Assembly (NCBI GenBank): GCA_964621615.1
Contig: CAZUMW010000002.1
Coordinates: 196,709 to 260,708 of the forward strand
Reading direction: 5' to 3'
Source: CAZUMW01 sp964621615
GTDB taxonomy: Bacteria > Desulfobacterota > WTBG01 > CAIYCZ01 > CAIRTM01
Length of the DNA stretch: 64,000 nucleotides
A program made the translations under genes and the position numbers. The notes beneath the pieces were generated by a model. The model was given only the letters and a program-made list of their open reading frames with translations. It was not told where the DNA came from and searched no databases. This document shows, in pieces, positions 26,627-35,673 of the stretch. How positions within the stretch are numbered: position 1 is the first letter of the stretch; every line of letters begins with the position of its first letter.

Positions 26627-27343
26627 ATGAGCAATGAACCGGATATGAGTGTGCTTTTTCCGGACTGCGTTTCTGCTGTATGTGTCCCGGTTGAGCAGGC
26701 GGTTGCCGAACTGTATCCGGAGGAGGAAGCTGCCGTCAGCAAAGCGGTTGACGTAAGGAAAAAGGAGTTTGCTGCCGGCCGGGCATGTGCAAGAAAGGCA
26801 TTAGCCAACATAGGCATACATGATTTTCCATTGAAAAAAAACACGGACGGCACGGTACAGTGGCCGCCGCCTGCGGTGGGGGCCCTGACGCATAGCAGGG
26901 TGTGGTGCGCTGCGGCGGTTGCATTGCGCGCCGATGTGCGCGGTATCGGGATCGATACAGAATCCGTATCGCGCATTTCTGCAGCCATTGAAAAAAAAAT
27001 TTTAACACGGTCAGAACGTGAGTGGATTGCTGTAATGCCGGATCGGCAGCGCTGGACGGCGCTGGTGTTCAGCGCAAAAGAAAGCGTGTATAAATGTCTT
27101 TACACAGCTTCGGGAGATCGTCCGGGGTTTTTGGAAATATGTGTCTCAATTGAACCCGGTTCTGATATTTTCACTGCAGTTTGTTATGCAGGAAAAGATT
27201 CCTGCATAAAAGCGCAAAGGTCACTTGCAGGAAAATATCTGTTCGCCGGGGGTGAGGTTTTTACCGGGGTGGTGATGCCGCTGCTGAAAAATTGGACTTC
27301 ACGCAGATGTTTAAAAAAAAATACCCGCTTAATAAAAGCATAA
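26627..27343 (+). CDS. 4'-phosphopantetheinyl transferase (EntD/Sfp superfamily)
   Basis: 238 residues from ATG 26627. GIGIDTESV provides the Mg2+-binding Asp, and FSAKESVYKCLY is the second signature (WxxKEA type). An upstream basic ALTHSRVWCAAAV holds the conserved His region. The size and lack of an N-terminal extension fit the EntD-like group, which primes carrier proteins of fatty acid, polyketide or nonribosomal peptide synthesis with phosphopantetheine. No such cluster is in the window, so its target is unknown. Convergent with the M16 peptidase gene. Confidence 0.85.
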   Translation: MSNEPDMSVLFPDCVSAVCVPVEQAVAELYPEEEAAVSKAVDVRKKEFAAGRACARKALANIGIHDFPLKKNTDGTVQWPPPAVGALTHSRVWCAAAVALRADVRGIGIDTESVSRISAAIEKKILTRSEREWIAVMPDRQRWTALVFSAKESVYKCLYTASGDRPGFLEICVSIEPGSDIFTAVCYAGKDSCIKAQRSLAGKYLFAGGEVFTGVVMPLLKNWTSRRCLKKNTRLIKA

Positions 27344-27382
27344 CTGCTGCTGTCCCCTTGTGCAGGATATGAAAATTGTACT

Positions 27383-28651
27383 TCACCCCTGCTCAACAGA
27401 CAGCATGCCCTGCGGCAGATTTTTCTCGTGCAGAGGCCCCAGAAACGTGTAGGTGAAAAGGCTGTCTTTAAAAAAGCGGCGGGCAAGCTCGCAGACGTGC
27501 TCGGCGGTGACCGCATCGATTTTTTTCAGAAGGTGCTCGATGGGTACGTAGCCGCCGTGATACATTTCACATTTGACCAGCCTGCTCATTCTGCTGTCGG
27601 TGCTTTCAAGCGAGAGAATGACATTGCCCTTAATCTGCTCTTTTGCGGATGCCAGCTCAGTGGTACCAACAGGAACTTCACGCAGCTGCCTCAGCTCACG
27701 GTGTATAACCGGAAGCGCCGAAGAAAGCGACTCGTGTACAACACCCGCATAAAGCCCGAAAACGCCGGTTTCATAAAATGACATAAGAAAAGAATAAACG
27801 GCATAGGCAAGCCCCCGCAATTCTCTGATTTCTTGAAACAGCCGGGAGCTCATGCCGCCGCCGGTTACGGTGTTCAGAACGGTAAGGCCGAAGCGATCGG
27901 GATCGTTCTGCCCGACCCCCGATGTTCCCATGCACAGGTGAACCTGCTCAAGCTTACGGAAATAACATGTCACGCTGCGCTGCGGGGTAAAGGGAGCCGG
28001 TGCCGGCTTGCAGTGCTTTGGCTTAAGGGATGCAAATCGCGGCGCCGCCTCATCACAAAGTGCCGCAAAATCGACATTGCCGGCTGCAGCAATGATAATC
28101 CTGTCAGGAACCAGAAATTCACGGCGGTAAAAAGCATTCAGGTCATCGCGGGTGAATTTCTGAACAGAAGATATATCCCCCAGTATATTGTAGCCGAGGG
28201 GGTGGTTTCCGAAGAAATTGTGATTGAAGAGGTCCTGAACATAATCATCAGGAGTGTCGTTTACCATATTGATTTCCTGCACAATTACATTGCGCTCGCG
28301 CTCTATTTCATCAGGCTGAAACTGTGAGTCAAAAAAGATATCGCAGAGAAGATCAACGGCAAGATTCAGGTGGCGGCTGAGCACTTTTGCATAGATGCAG
28401 GTATATTCTTTTGAGGTGAATGCATTCAAAACCCCGCCGACGGAATCGATGGCGTAGGCTATGTCGCGGGCGCTGCGCGCAGAGGTGCCCTTGAAGAGCA
28501 TGTGCTCGATAAAATGAGCAAGGCCGTTCTCCTGTCCTGTTTCCTGGCAGGAGCCGGCCCTGATCCAGATGCCGATGGAAACCGAAAGGGCGCCGGGGAT
28601 CGATTCCGCTACAATGCGAACCCCGTTGTCGAAAACCGTTTTGTTAAACAT
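27383..28651 (-). CDS. M16-family zinc peptidase
   Basis: 422 residues, the single-chain length of processing-protease-like M16B enzymes. The inverted zinc motif HFIEH is at 46-50, with the distal Glu in the EIERERNVIVQEINM segment. The C-terminal inactive half has the usual RELRGLAYAVYSF. These peptidases degrade short peptides or act in protein quality control. It starts 6 bp after the stop of pnp, the frequent pnp-M16 pairing, and ends the translation operon. Confidence 0.9.
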   Translation of the reverse strand: MFNKTVFDNGVRIVAESIPGALSVSIGIWIRAGSCQETGQENGLAHFIEHMLFKGTSARSARDIAYAIDSVGGVLNAFTSKEYTCIYAKVLSRHLNLAVDLLCDIFFDSQFQPDEIERERNVIVQEINMVNDTPDDYVQDLFNHNFFGNHPLGYNILGDISSVQKFTRDDLNAFYRREFLVPDRIIIAAAGNVDFAALCDEAAPRFASLKPKHCKPAPAPFTPQRSVTCYFRKLEQVHLCMGTSGVGQNDPDRFGLTVLNTVTGGGMSSRLFQEIRELRGLAYAVYSFLMSFYETGVFGLYAGVVHESLSSALPVIHRELRQLREVPVGTTELASAKEQIKGNVILSLESTDSRMSRLVKCEMYHGGYVPIEHLLKKIDAVTAEHVCELARRFFKDSLFTYTFLGPLHEKNLPQGMLSVEQG

Positions 28652-28657
28652 GAAAGG

Positions 28658-30769
28658 CTATGAAGATGTGGTTTTCCGGTATTTTTCAATATCCTCATTG
28701 AGGGCTGCTTTTCTGCTGAGCCTCAGGCGCCCCTGCTGATCAATTTCCAGAAGCTTCACCAGAACTTCATCCCCCTCTTTGAGGACATCGCGCACATTTT
28801 CAACCCGTTGGTGCTCAAGCTGTGAAATATGGACAAGGCCTTCAGTGTTGGGAAGTATTTCAACGAATGCGCCGAAATCCATAATCTTTTTCACCGTGGC
28901 GAGATATATTTTACCGACTTCAGGCTCCTCAACCAGGGCCTTTACCATCTGCGTTGCTTTGTCTATGGATTCCTTGTCAGGAGAGGCTACCAGCACCCTG
29001 CCGTCATCTTCGATGTCGATTTTGACGCCGGTTTGCGCAATGATGTTACGGATGGTTTTGCCTCCGGGGCCGATAACTGTGGATACTTTTTCAGGGTTGA
29101 CCTGAATGGTTACTATGCGCGGGGCGCGTTCGGAAATGTCCTCGCGGGGCTTTTCTATCGCTTTGTGCATGATATCAAGGATAGAAAGCCTGCCCTCCCG
29201 GGCCTGCTCAAGCGCTGTTGACAGTATTTCTTTTGTGAGGCCTGATATTTTAATATCCATCTGAATCGCCGTGACGCCTTCGCGCGTCCCGGCAACCTTG
29301 AAATCCATATCGCCGACATGGTCTTCATCGCCCAGAATATCGGATAGCACAACGTAATTATCCCCGTCCTTCACAAGGCCCATGGCAATACCCGCAACCG
29401 GGGCTTTTATAGGGATGCCTGCATCCATGATGGAAAGGCTGCTTCCGCATACCGTTGCCATGGATGAGGAGCCGTTTGATTCAAGGATATCCGAAACGAT
29501 GCGAATGGTATAGGGAAAATCATCTTCGCTGGGAAGAATGGGGGATATGGCGCGCTCAGCAAGTGCGCCGTGCCCGATTTCGCGCCGGCTGGCACCGCGC
29601 AGAAACCGTACCTCACCCACGCAGAACGGCGGGAAATTATAATGCAGCATAAACCGCTTAGTGCCTTCTCCCTGGAGAGAGTCTATGCGCTGTTCGTCCT
29701 GTGACGTTCCAAGCGTGGTGGCGACGAGCGCCTGAGTTTCGCCGCGGGTAAACAGGCCTGATCCGTGCGTTCGCGGCAACACGGCAACGTCGCAGCTGAT
29801 GGGGCGAATATCTTCCGGGCTCCGCAGGTCCAGCCGCTTGTTTTCCTTGAGAATCTGCCCGCGTATAAGCTCCTTTTCGATCGTTTGGATGATTGATTTG
29901 ACCTGCTCCCGAACAGAGTCCTCTTCCTCCACAAAGCTTTCCATAACAGATGTTATCGCTTCGCTGACTGCATTGTTTCTGTTGTGTTTTCCCTGCTGCG
30001 CCAGTGCGGCTTTCAGCGGCTCTTCGGCACTGTTACGCACTCGCTGCTCAAGAGACTGATCAACAGGCTGTTCGGTTACCTCAATTTTTTGCTTGCCGGC
30101 GCGTTTTTTCAGCTCGAGCTGTGCGTCGAGCAGATCCTGAATATTTTCATGCCCGAACATAATTGCGTCAAGGATCACTTCTTCAGGCACGCACTGGGCG
30201 CCGCCTTCGACCATAACCACAGCGTTCCGCCCGCCGGAAACCACAATGTCGATATCGCTTTCAGCTGTGCGGCTCAGGGGAGGGTTGACCACAAAATCTC
30301 CGTCAATGCGGCCGACGCGAAGCCCCGCGATAGGACCGTCAAAGGGAATGTCCGAAATTTCCAGCGCTGCCGATGCGGCAGAGATTGCTATCATATCCGG
30401 ATCATTTTCGTCATCTGCTGACAGAACGGTAGCTATGATTTGCACCTCGTTTCGAAATCCCTTGGGGAAAAGCGGCCGAAGTGTGCGGTCTATGAATCGT
30501 GAAACCAGAATTTCACGCTCGCTGGGACGGCCCTCCCGCTTGAAAAACCCGCCGGGAATTTTGCCGGCGGCATAGGTCATTTCCTGGTAATCAACAGAGA
30601 GGGGAAAAAAGTCAATACCCTCCCGCGGTGCTTTTGAAGCGGTCGCTGTTACCAGCACCACACTTTCCCCGTACTGTGCAAGCACGGCTCCTCCTGCCTG
30701 GCGGGCAAGCCGGCCTGTTTCCAGTGTAAGGGGCCTGTTTCCCCAGCTGATAGATATGGTTTCTTTCAT
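28658..30769 (-). CDS. pnp: Polyribonucleotide nucleotidyltransferase (PNPase)
   Basis: 703 residues, full length. Two RNase PH domains (about 12-220 and 320-540) carry FIDRTLRPLFPKGFRNE and the second-domain active site with FLRGASRREIGHGALAERA. A KH domain with VIGPGGKTIRNI is at about 560-610 and an S1 domain starting VGKIYLATVKKIMDFGAFVEI-like (about 620-690) ends the protein. The enzyme degrades RNA 3' to 5' with phosphate. It lies in the classic rpsO-pnp order. Confidence 0.97.
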   Translation of the reverse strand: MKETISISWGNRPLTLETGRLARQAGGAVLAQYGESVVLVTATASKAPREGIDFFPLSVDYQEMTYAAGKIPGGFFKREGRPSEREILVSRFIDRTLRPLFPKGFRNEVQIIATVLSADDENDPDMIAISAASAALEISDIPFDGPIAGLRVGRIDGDFVVNPPLSRTAESDIDIVVSGGRNAVVMVEGGAQCVPEEVILDAIMFGHENIQDLLDAQLELKKRAGKQKIEVTEQPVDQSLEQRVRNSAEEPLKAALAQQGKHNRNNAVSEAITSVMESFVEEEDSVREQVKSIIQTIEKELIRGQILKENKRLDLRSPEDIRPISCDVAVLPRTHGSGLFTRGETQALVATTLGTSQDEQRIDSLQGEGTKRFMLHYNFPPFCVGEVRFLRGASRREIGHGALAERAISPILPSEDDFPYTIRIVSDILESNGSSSMATVCGSSLSIMDAGIPIKAPVAGIAMGLVKDGDNYVVLSDILGDEDHVGDMDFKVAGTREGVTAIQMDIKISGLTKEILSTALEQAREGRLSILDIMHKAIEKPREDISERAPRIVTIQVNPEKVSTVIGPGGKTIRNIIAQTGVKIDIEDDGRVLVASPDKESIDKATQMVKALVEEPEVGKIYLATVKKIMDFGAFVEILPNTEGLVHISQLEHQRVENVRDVLKEGDEVLVKLLEIDQQGRLRLSRKAALNEDIEKYRKTTSS

Positions 30770-30809
30770 AGCGTGTTAAATCCTCACAATTGGTAAAATA
30801 AAATAGTTT

Positions 30810-30861
30810 GGCACACAGCTGCACGAGCGCGGCCTGTACAAAGCAGCGCCCAGCGGTGCCC
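30810..30861 (-). terminator. Hairpin between rpsO and pnp
   Basis: On the minus strand GGCAC pairs with GTGCC, and inside it GCTGC pairs with GCAGC, followed by AAACTATTTTATTTT. It resembles the partial terminator/processing hairpin between rpsO and pnp in E. coli. The stem has internal bulges, so strength is uncertain. Confidence 0.4.
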
Positions 30862-30878
30862 TCATACATCCTGCGCAA

Positions 30879-31148
30879 TTACTTTCTGAGCTTAAGCTCT
30901 TTCAAAATAGTTTTATATTTGTCCGCGTCTTTTCGCTTGAGGTAATCAAGCAGCTTCCGTCGCTGGTTCACCAGCTTGAGCAGGCCGCGGCGTGAATGAA
31001 AATCTTTTTTGTGATATTTGAAATGCTCGGTTAAATATTTAATGCGCTCGGTTAAGATAGCAATCTGGACCTCAGCAGACCCGGTATCTTTCGGGTTGAT
31101 TTGAAATTTTTTGATTACATCCTGTTTTTGTTGTGCTTGTAATACCAT
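30879..31148 (-). CDS. rpsO: 30S ribosomal protein S15
   Basis: 89 residues from ATG 31148, with GAGGT 8 bp upstream; this is the standard S15 length, and the longer open frame upstream is ignored. It includes KDTGSAEVQIAILTERI, EHFKYHKKDFHSRRGLLKLV and QRRKLLDYLKRKD, all strongly conserved. S15 binds 16S rRNA at the three-way junction and often represses its own mRNA. Confidence 0.97.
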   Translation of the reverse strand: MVLQAQQKQDVIKKFQINPKDTGSAEVQIAILTERIKYLTEHFKYHKKDFHSRRGLLKLVNQRRKLLDYLKRKDADKYKTILKELKLRK

Positions 31149-31192
31149 ACAGTTAACCTCGCTTTTCTCTTTATTGTATTTTAAATTATCAG

Positions 31193-32185
31193 CTATGCAT
31201 GACAAGCACAGCGCTGCTGCGATTCGGGCTCCAGCGCGCTGTGATGCGCAAAAACTCTCAGGGTTTTCCAGGTTGGTACAGCAGCGCCGGTCCGGCCAAC
31301 AGCTGACGCCGTGCGCTGGCTGCGCAGCTCAGCAACCGCTACCAGGGTGTTGTGGGTGCGCGATATAATTTTGACGCGCCCGGCCGGTACTTCATCACCA
31401 ATGTGTATGGAGCTGCAGTCCTCAGCTCTAATGCTTCCGCCGTTACGTATTTTGCGCTCAACCCGTGTATCGACATATGCGGATGGAATATTGTGCAGCG
31501 CTTCGCGGGGAGGAATAATGTGCCGGGAAAGCCCGCGCTCCCGGTGAAGCCGGGACAGCTCGTCCAGCGACAGAGCGCTGTCCAGGTGAAACGGGCCGCT
31601 TCGCACCCGCCGAAGCTCCGTCATATGTGCGCCGCACCCCAGCGCCTGCCCGATGTCGTGACAGAGAGTTCGTATGTAGGTCCCCGCAGAGCACACAATG
31701 CGCAGCCTCACGAAGGGAGCAGCTGCTTGGACAATGGCGATATGTCTGATTTCCGAGCGGCGGGCGGGCCGCGCTATTGATTTCCCCTGCCGCGCAAGTT
31801 TATACAGCGGAGTGCCCTTGTGCTTAAGCGCAGAGTACATCGGCGGAACCTGGAAATATTCCCCTGAGAATCCTTTGACTGTTGATTCAAGACGGGAAAG
31901 GTCCACTGTGCTGAGCTCGGTTCTCGTCAGGGTTTTCCCCTGGGAGTCATGCGTGTCTGTTTCCCTGCCAAGCTCCATAACAGCATGGTATTCTTTTTCA
32001 GCTTCAGGCAGAAACTGCACAAGCTTTGTTCCTTCGTTCACGCAGACCGGCAGCACCCCGGTTGCCATGGGATCGAGCGTACCGGTATGGCCGGTTTTTT
32101 TTGCGCCGAGAAGCTCTTTTACCCGCCGGCATGCGTTGTGTGAGGAGATGCCCTCCGGTTTGTCAATAACAATAACACCGTTCAT
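31193..32185 (-). CDS. truB: tRNA pseudouridine(55) synthase
   Basis: 330 residues. It opens with GVIVIDKPEGISSH, has the catalytic GHTGTLDPMATGVLP with the nucleophile Asp, and KEYHAVMELGRETDTHD. The C-terminal PUA-like part is about 70 residues. It makes the universal pseudouridine 55 in the T loop. The last 40 residues (AVGRTGAAVPTWKTL onward) are less family-like. It starts 9 bp after rbfA. Confidence 0.95.
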   Translation of the reverse strand: MNGVIVIDKPEGISSHNACRRVKELLGAKKTGHTGTLDPMATGVLPVCVNEGTKLVQFLPEAEKEYHAVMELGRETDTHDSQGKTLTRTELSTVDLSRLESTVKGFSGEYFQVPPMYSALKHKGTPLYKLARQGKSIARPARRSEIRHIAIVQAAAPFVRLRIVCSAGTYIRTLCHDIGQALGCGAHMTELRRVRSGPFHLDSALSLDELSRLHRERGLSRHIIPPREALHNIPSAYVDTRVERKIRNGGSIRAEDCSSIHIGDEVPAGRVKIISRTHNTLVAVAELRSQRTASAVGRTGAAVPTWKTLRVFAHHSALEPESQQRCACHA

Positions 32186-32194
32186 TGCTGCTGC

Positions 32195-32548
32195 TCATTC
32201 CTCTTCAAGGTCTTTTTCTATGCTGCTTAGAATCTTATCCATGCGCTGCCCGTATTCAATGGAGTCATCGTGCACAAATTGAATGCGGGGCGTATATCGG
32301 AGCCGGATGCGGTCCCCGAGCTTTTTCTGTATAAAACCCGAGGCGCTTTCAAGCCCGCCAGCGGCATCCGGATCCGTTAGGCCGGACGGCAGGGAATAAT
32401 ACACCTTTGCCGATTTAAGATCCCGGGCCATCCGCACCTGCGTTATCGTCACCGAGCGCAGTCGGGGGTCCTTTACTTCTTTGAGTAAAATGGCTGAAAT
32501 TTCGCGCCGTATTACATCCGATACTCTGTCGGTTCTTTTATAGGGCAT
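32195..32548 (-). CDS. rbfA: Ribosome-binding factor A
   Basis: 117 residues from ATG 32548, chosen by family length. A GTG at 32590 is in frame and overlaps the stop of DUF503 (GTGA), and would add 14 residues, so coupled initiation there is also possible. RTDRVSDVIRREISAILLKE and RIRLRYTPRIQFVHDDSIEYG are conserved. It is a KH-like 30S maturation factor. Neither start has a clear ribosome site. Confidence 0.93.
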   Translation of the reverse strand: MPYKRTDRVSDVIRREISAILLKEVKDPRLRSVTITQVRMARDLKSAKVYYSLPSGLTDPDAAGGLESASGFIQKKLGDRIRLRYTPRIQFVHDDSIEYGQRMDKILSSIEKDLEEE

Positions 32549-32586
32549 AAGCCGGACTGTCGGCCCAGGGCGAAGCGCTCTCCCTG

Positions 32587-32880
32587 TCACAGGTTAAGAT
32601 TGATTATTTCGATATTTTGATCGACGATTTCCGCGATATAGAGATCGTCCACAAAATCAATGATTTTATCGACCACTGAATTAACAAACGGCCGGTCATT
32701 GCCGATAAGGCAAAAGCCTATTCTGGTGCTCTGCCGAACATCGTTTGCGCCGACTTCAGCAATGGATATCTGAAATTTGCTGCGAACTTTTCCGGTAATG
32801 CGCTTAACAACCGCCCGCTTTTCTTTCAGAGAAAAAACGTCCGGAATAAAGAGCGTCAGCTGGCATATGCCCACAACCAT
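32587..32880 (-). CDS. DUF503 (YlxP-like) protein
   Basis: 97 residues from ATG 32880. It starts VVGICQLTLFIPDVFSLKEKR and contains SKFQISIAEVGANDVRQSTRIGF, typical of the DUF503 family found between infB and rbfA in many bacteria. The precise function is not established; the position suggests ribosome assembly. It is followed with four bases of overlap by a possible rbfA start. Confidence 0.88.
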   Translation of the reverse strand: MVVGICQLTLFIPDVFSLKEKRAVVKRITGKVRSKFQISIAEVGANDVRQSTRIGFCLIGNDRPFVNSVVDKIIDFVDDLYIAEIVDQNIEIINLNL

Positions 32881-32926
32881 TGGACTGCACAACGTAAATT
32901 ATAAAACTGTATAGCCATTAAAAACA

Positions 32927-35614
32927 TTACAGGGTGCGTGCAACCTGTTCCAGCACAAAGGATTCAATAATATCGCCTTCCTCAAATTCTTTGTAATTGC
33001 CCAGGAAAATGCCGCACTCCTGCCCTGACTGGGCTTCTTTTACGTCTTCCTTAAACCGCTTCAGAGAGGTTATTTTTCCCTTATGGACCACGTCCCCGTT
33101 CCGGATTACCCGGGCGTGAGAGCCGTTGATGATTTTGCCTTCGTTGATGAAGCACCCGGCAACCGTCCCGAGCTTGGATATCTGAAATGTCTGCCGGACC
33201 TCTGCTTTTCCCGTTGTCTTTTCTTCATATTTAGGCTCGAGCATGCCGGCCATAGCTTTTTTGACGTCATCCACAATTTCATAAATAACGCCGTACAGCC
33301 GTATGTCAACTTTTTCCTTTTCCGCTGCATCGTACACTTTGGGCTCTGTTTTTACGTTAAAGCCGATAATGACCGCATCGGAAGCCGAAGCAAGCATCAC
33401 GTCGTTAAGGCTGATGGCACCCACCGAGCTGTGTATGACGCGTATCTCAACTTCATCGGTACTTAAGGTTTCAAGGGACTGCTTCAACGCTTCAACAGAG
33501 CCCTGCACGTCAGCTTTAATGATGATACGCAGATTTTTCTTTTCCTGCTCAGCGGAAGCGCTGAAAAAGTTTTCCAGCGAAATGCGCGCATCTTTGCGCA
33601 GGTCCTCTTCCCGCTTTTTCTGCTGCCAGTACTGGCCCGTCTGTTTTGCCTTTTTCTCGTCAACGACGATGAACAGATCGCCCGCCTCCGGCACGTCCGA
33701 AAACCCCAGAATTGCAATCGGTGTTGACGGGCCGGCCTCGCCGACATATTCCCCCCGGTCGTCCATCATTGCGCGGACTTTGCCGAAGGTTTGCCGCGAC
33801 ACAAAAGAGTCCCCCTGTCGAAGAGTTCCCTCCTGGACAAGCACAGTGGCAATCGGACCGCGCGTGCGGTCAAGCTGCGCTTCAATAATAGTTCCTTTTG
33901 CGGGTTTGCGGGGATTGGCTTTCAGCTCAAGCATTTCGGCCTGCAAAACAATCATTTCCAGAAGCTTGTCAAGACCCTGCTGTTGCACAGCTGACACATC
34001 GACAAATATGGTGTCGCCGCCCCACTCTTCCGGAACGAGACCGTACTGTGATATTTCCTGGCGAACCCGCTCGGGGTTTGCCTCAGGCTTGTCGATTTTA
34101 TTAACAGCGACGATAATGGGTACGCCTGCAGCTTTTGCATGGTTGATTGCTTCAATAGTCTGGGGCTTTGCCCCTTCTTCGGCTGCGACGACGAGAACAG
34201 CTATGTCAGTTACCTGAGCGCCGCGCGCACGCATTGTCGTAAAGGCCTCGTGTCCGGGCGTATCGACAAAGGCGACATCGCCGTGGCCGGTTGATACGCG
34301 GTAGGATCCGATGTGCTGGGTAATGCCGCCCTGCTCTCCCTGCACAACATTGGTGTGCCGGATGGCGTCAAGAAGCGATGTTTTGCCGTGGTCAACGTGT
34401 CCCATTACCGTAACCACAGGGCATCGCGGCTCACGGTTTTCATCGTCCTCCCGGGGCTGCTCTTCAAACAGCTGCTCCTCTTCAATGGAGACGCTTTCAA
34501 CTTCATAGCCGAAATCGCTCGCAACAAGGGCAGCAGAGTCAACATCAATAGGCTGATTAATCGTTGCCATGATTCCCAGCCCCACAAGCTTCTTTATAAC
34601 TTCTGTGGCCTTTACCCCCATTCTCTTTGCGAGCTCTGAAACGGTAATGCTTTCCTGCACACGAATTTTTCTTTTAATGGCTTTGGGAACGGTTTTTTCA
34701 GGCTCTCTTTTCTGAGAAAGCGGAATAACCTCCGCTTTTTGCTTCTTTGATTTCTGGCTCCGCTTGTCTTTTACTTTATATCTGACGCGCTTGTGGCGAA
34801 CGGGCTCTGCCTCCTCCTCCTCGCGCTCAGCGAATTCTTCCTGCCATTTGAATTTTTTGCGCTTTGCTTTCTTTTTTGCAAACGCTTTTTTATCGCTCTC
34901 ATCAGCTTCCCGCTCAGGTTTGGCCGGCTTGCCCGCTTCAGCTTCAGCAGGGGCGCCTGCATGCTCCTCTTCAGCCTCGGGCGTTTCCTGCTTTTTTACA
35001 CCCAGGTCAATGCGGTCAATAATCCGGGCAGGGGTATGCTCTTTTTCGCTTGTGCTTATTTTTTTTATCTTCGGCTTTTCAGCCTGTGCGGGAGCCTGCG
35101 CCTCCTGCTTTTCTGCCCCAGCCTCTTCACCGGCCTGCTTCGCAGCCTCAGGCACGTGCTCCTCTTGGGGGGGGTGCTCTTCTTCTTGCTCTGCGGGCCC
35201 GGACGGGGGAGCTGTTTCCTGCGGCTCCTGCTTCATCCGGGGCTCCAGCTGCTGTTCTGGTTCCTGCTTTTGTTCCGCTGCCGGCTCCGGGGGAGGGGCA
35301 GCTTTTTTCCTGCGCCTGATAACGGTTTTGCTCACCCGCTGTTCTACAACCTCTCCGGCCGGTTTTTCGGCTGCGTCTGTATCCGGACTTTTTGCAGGCT
35401 CCTGTGCCTCCCGGGAGTTCGGTTCGGAAGGAGTTTTGTCCCGCGGCTTTTTTTCTGCCGGGCCGTGTCCATCGAAGACTTCCCGGACCTCTTCGGCCCG
35501 ATCTTCGTCAATAGTGCTCATGTGAGACTTGACAGAAACTCCCTGCTCCCGAAGATGGTTCAGAATGGCTTTGCTGTCTACGTTTAAATCTTTAGCTAAT
35601 TCGTATACTCGCAT
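32927..35614 (-). CDS. infB: Translation initiation factor IF-2
   Basis: 895 residues. The N-terminus MRVYELAKDLNVDSKAILN is the IF2 N-terminal domain. Residues 50-300 are a long Glu/Lys/Ala/Pro-rich disordered linker. Then follow a second IF2_N part (VSELAKRMGVKATEVIKKL), the G domain (G1 VMGHVDHGKTSLLDAI near residue 405, then VDTPGHEAF and NKIDK) and the C-terminal fMet-tRNA-binding domains. IF-2 brings initiator tRNA to the 30S subunit. The charged linker is long but within family range. Confidence 0.97.
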   Translation of the reverse strand: MRVYELAKDLNVDSKAILNHLREQGVSVKSHMSTIDEDRAEEVREVFDGHGPAEKKPRDKTPSEPNSREAQEPAKSPDTDAAEKPAGEVVEQRVSKTVIRRRKKAAPPPEPAAEQKQEPEQQLEPRMKQEPQETAPPSGPAEQEEEHPPQEEHVPEAAKQAGEEAGAEKQEAQAPAQAEKPKIKKISTSEKEHTPARIIDRIDLGVKKQETPEAEEEHAGAPAEAEAGKPAKPEREADESDKKAFAKKKAKRKKFKWQEEFAEREEEEAEPVRHKRVRYKVKDKRSQKSKKQKAEVIPLSQKREPEKTVPKAIKRKIRVQESITVSELAKRMGVKATEVIKKLVGLGIMATINQPIDVDSAALVASDFGYEVESVSIEEEQLFEEQPREDDENREPRCPVVTVMGHVDHGKTSLLDAIRHTNVVQGEQGGITQHIGSYRVSTGHGDVAFVDTPGHEAFTTMRARGAQVTDIAVLVVAAEEGAKPQTIEAINHAKAAGVPIIVAVNKIDKPEANPERVRQEISQYGLVPEEWGGDTIFVDVSAVQQQGLDKLLEMIVLQAEMLELKANPRKPAKGTIIEAQLDRTRGPIATVLVQEGTLRQGDSFVSRQTFGKVRAMMDDRGEYVGEAGPSTPIAILGFSDVPEAGDLFIVVDEKKAKQTGQYWQQKKREEDLRKDARISLENFFSASAEQEKKNLRIIIKADVQGSVEALKQSLETLSTDEVEIRVIHSSVGAISLNDVMLASASDAVIIGFNVKTEPKVYDAAEKEKVDIRLYGVIYEIVDDVKKAMAGMLEPKYEEKTTGKAEVRQTFQISKLGTVAGCFINEGKIINGSHARVIRNGDVVHKGKITSLKRFKEDVKEAQSGQECGIFLGNYKEFEEGDIIESFVLEQVARTL

Positions 35615-35673
35615 TATTACCTGTGCCTGTTAATGAGGTGAGCTTTTGTTGTGCGCACACATCATTTCCTGTG

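Noticed and set aside
34764..35587. Cys/Ser-rich plus-strand frames over infB
   Set aside because: They are the reverse of the Glu/Lys/Ala-rich IF-2 linker.
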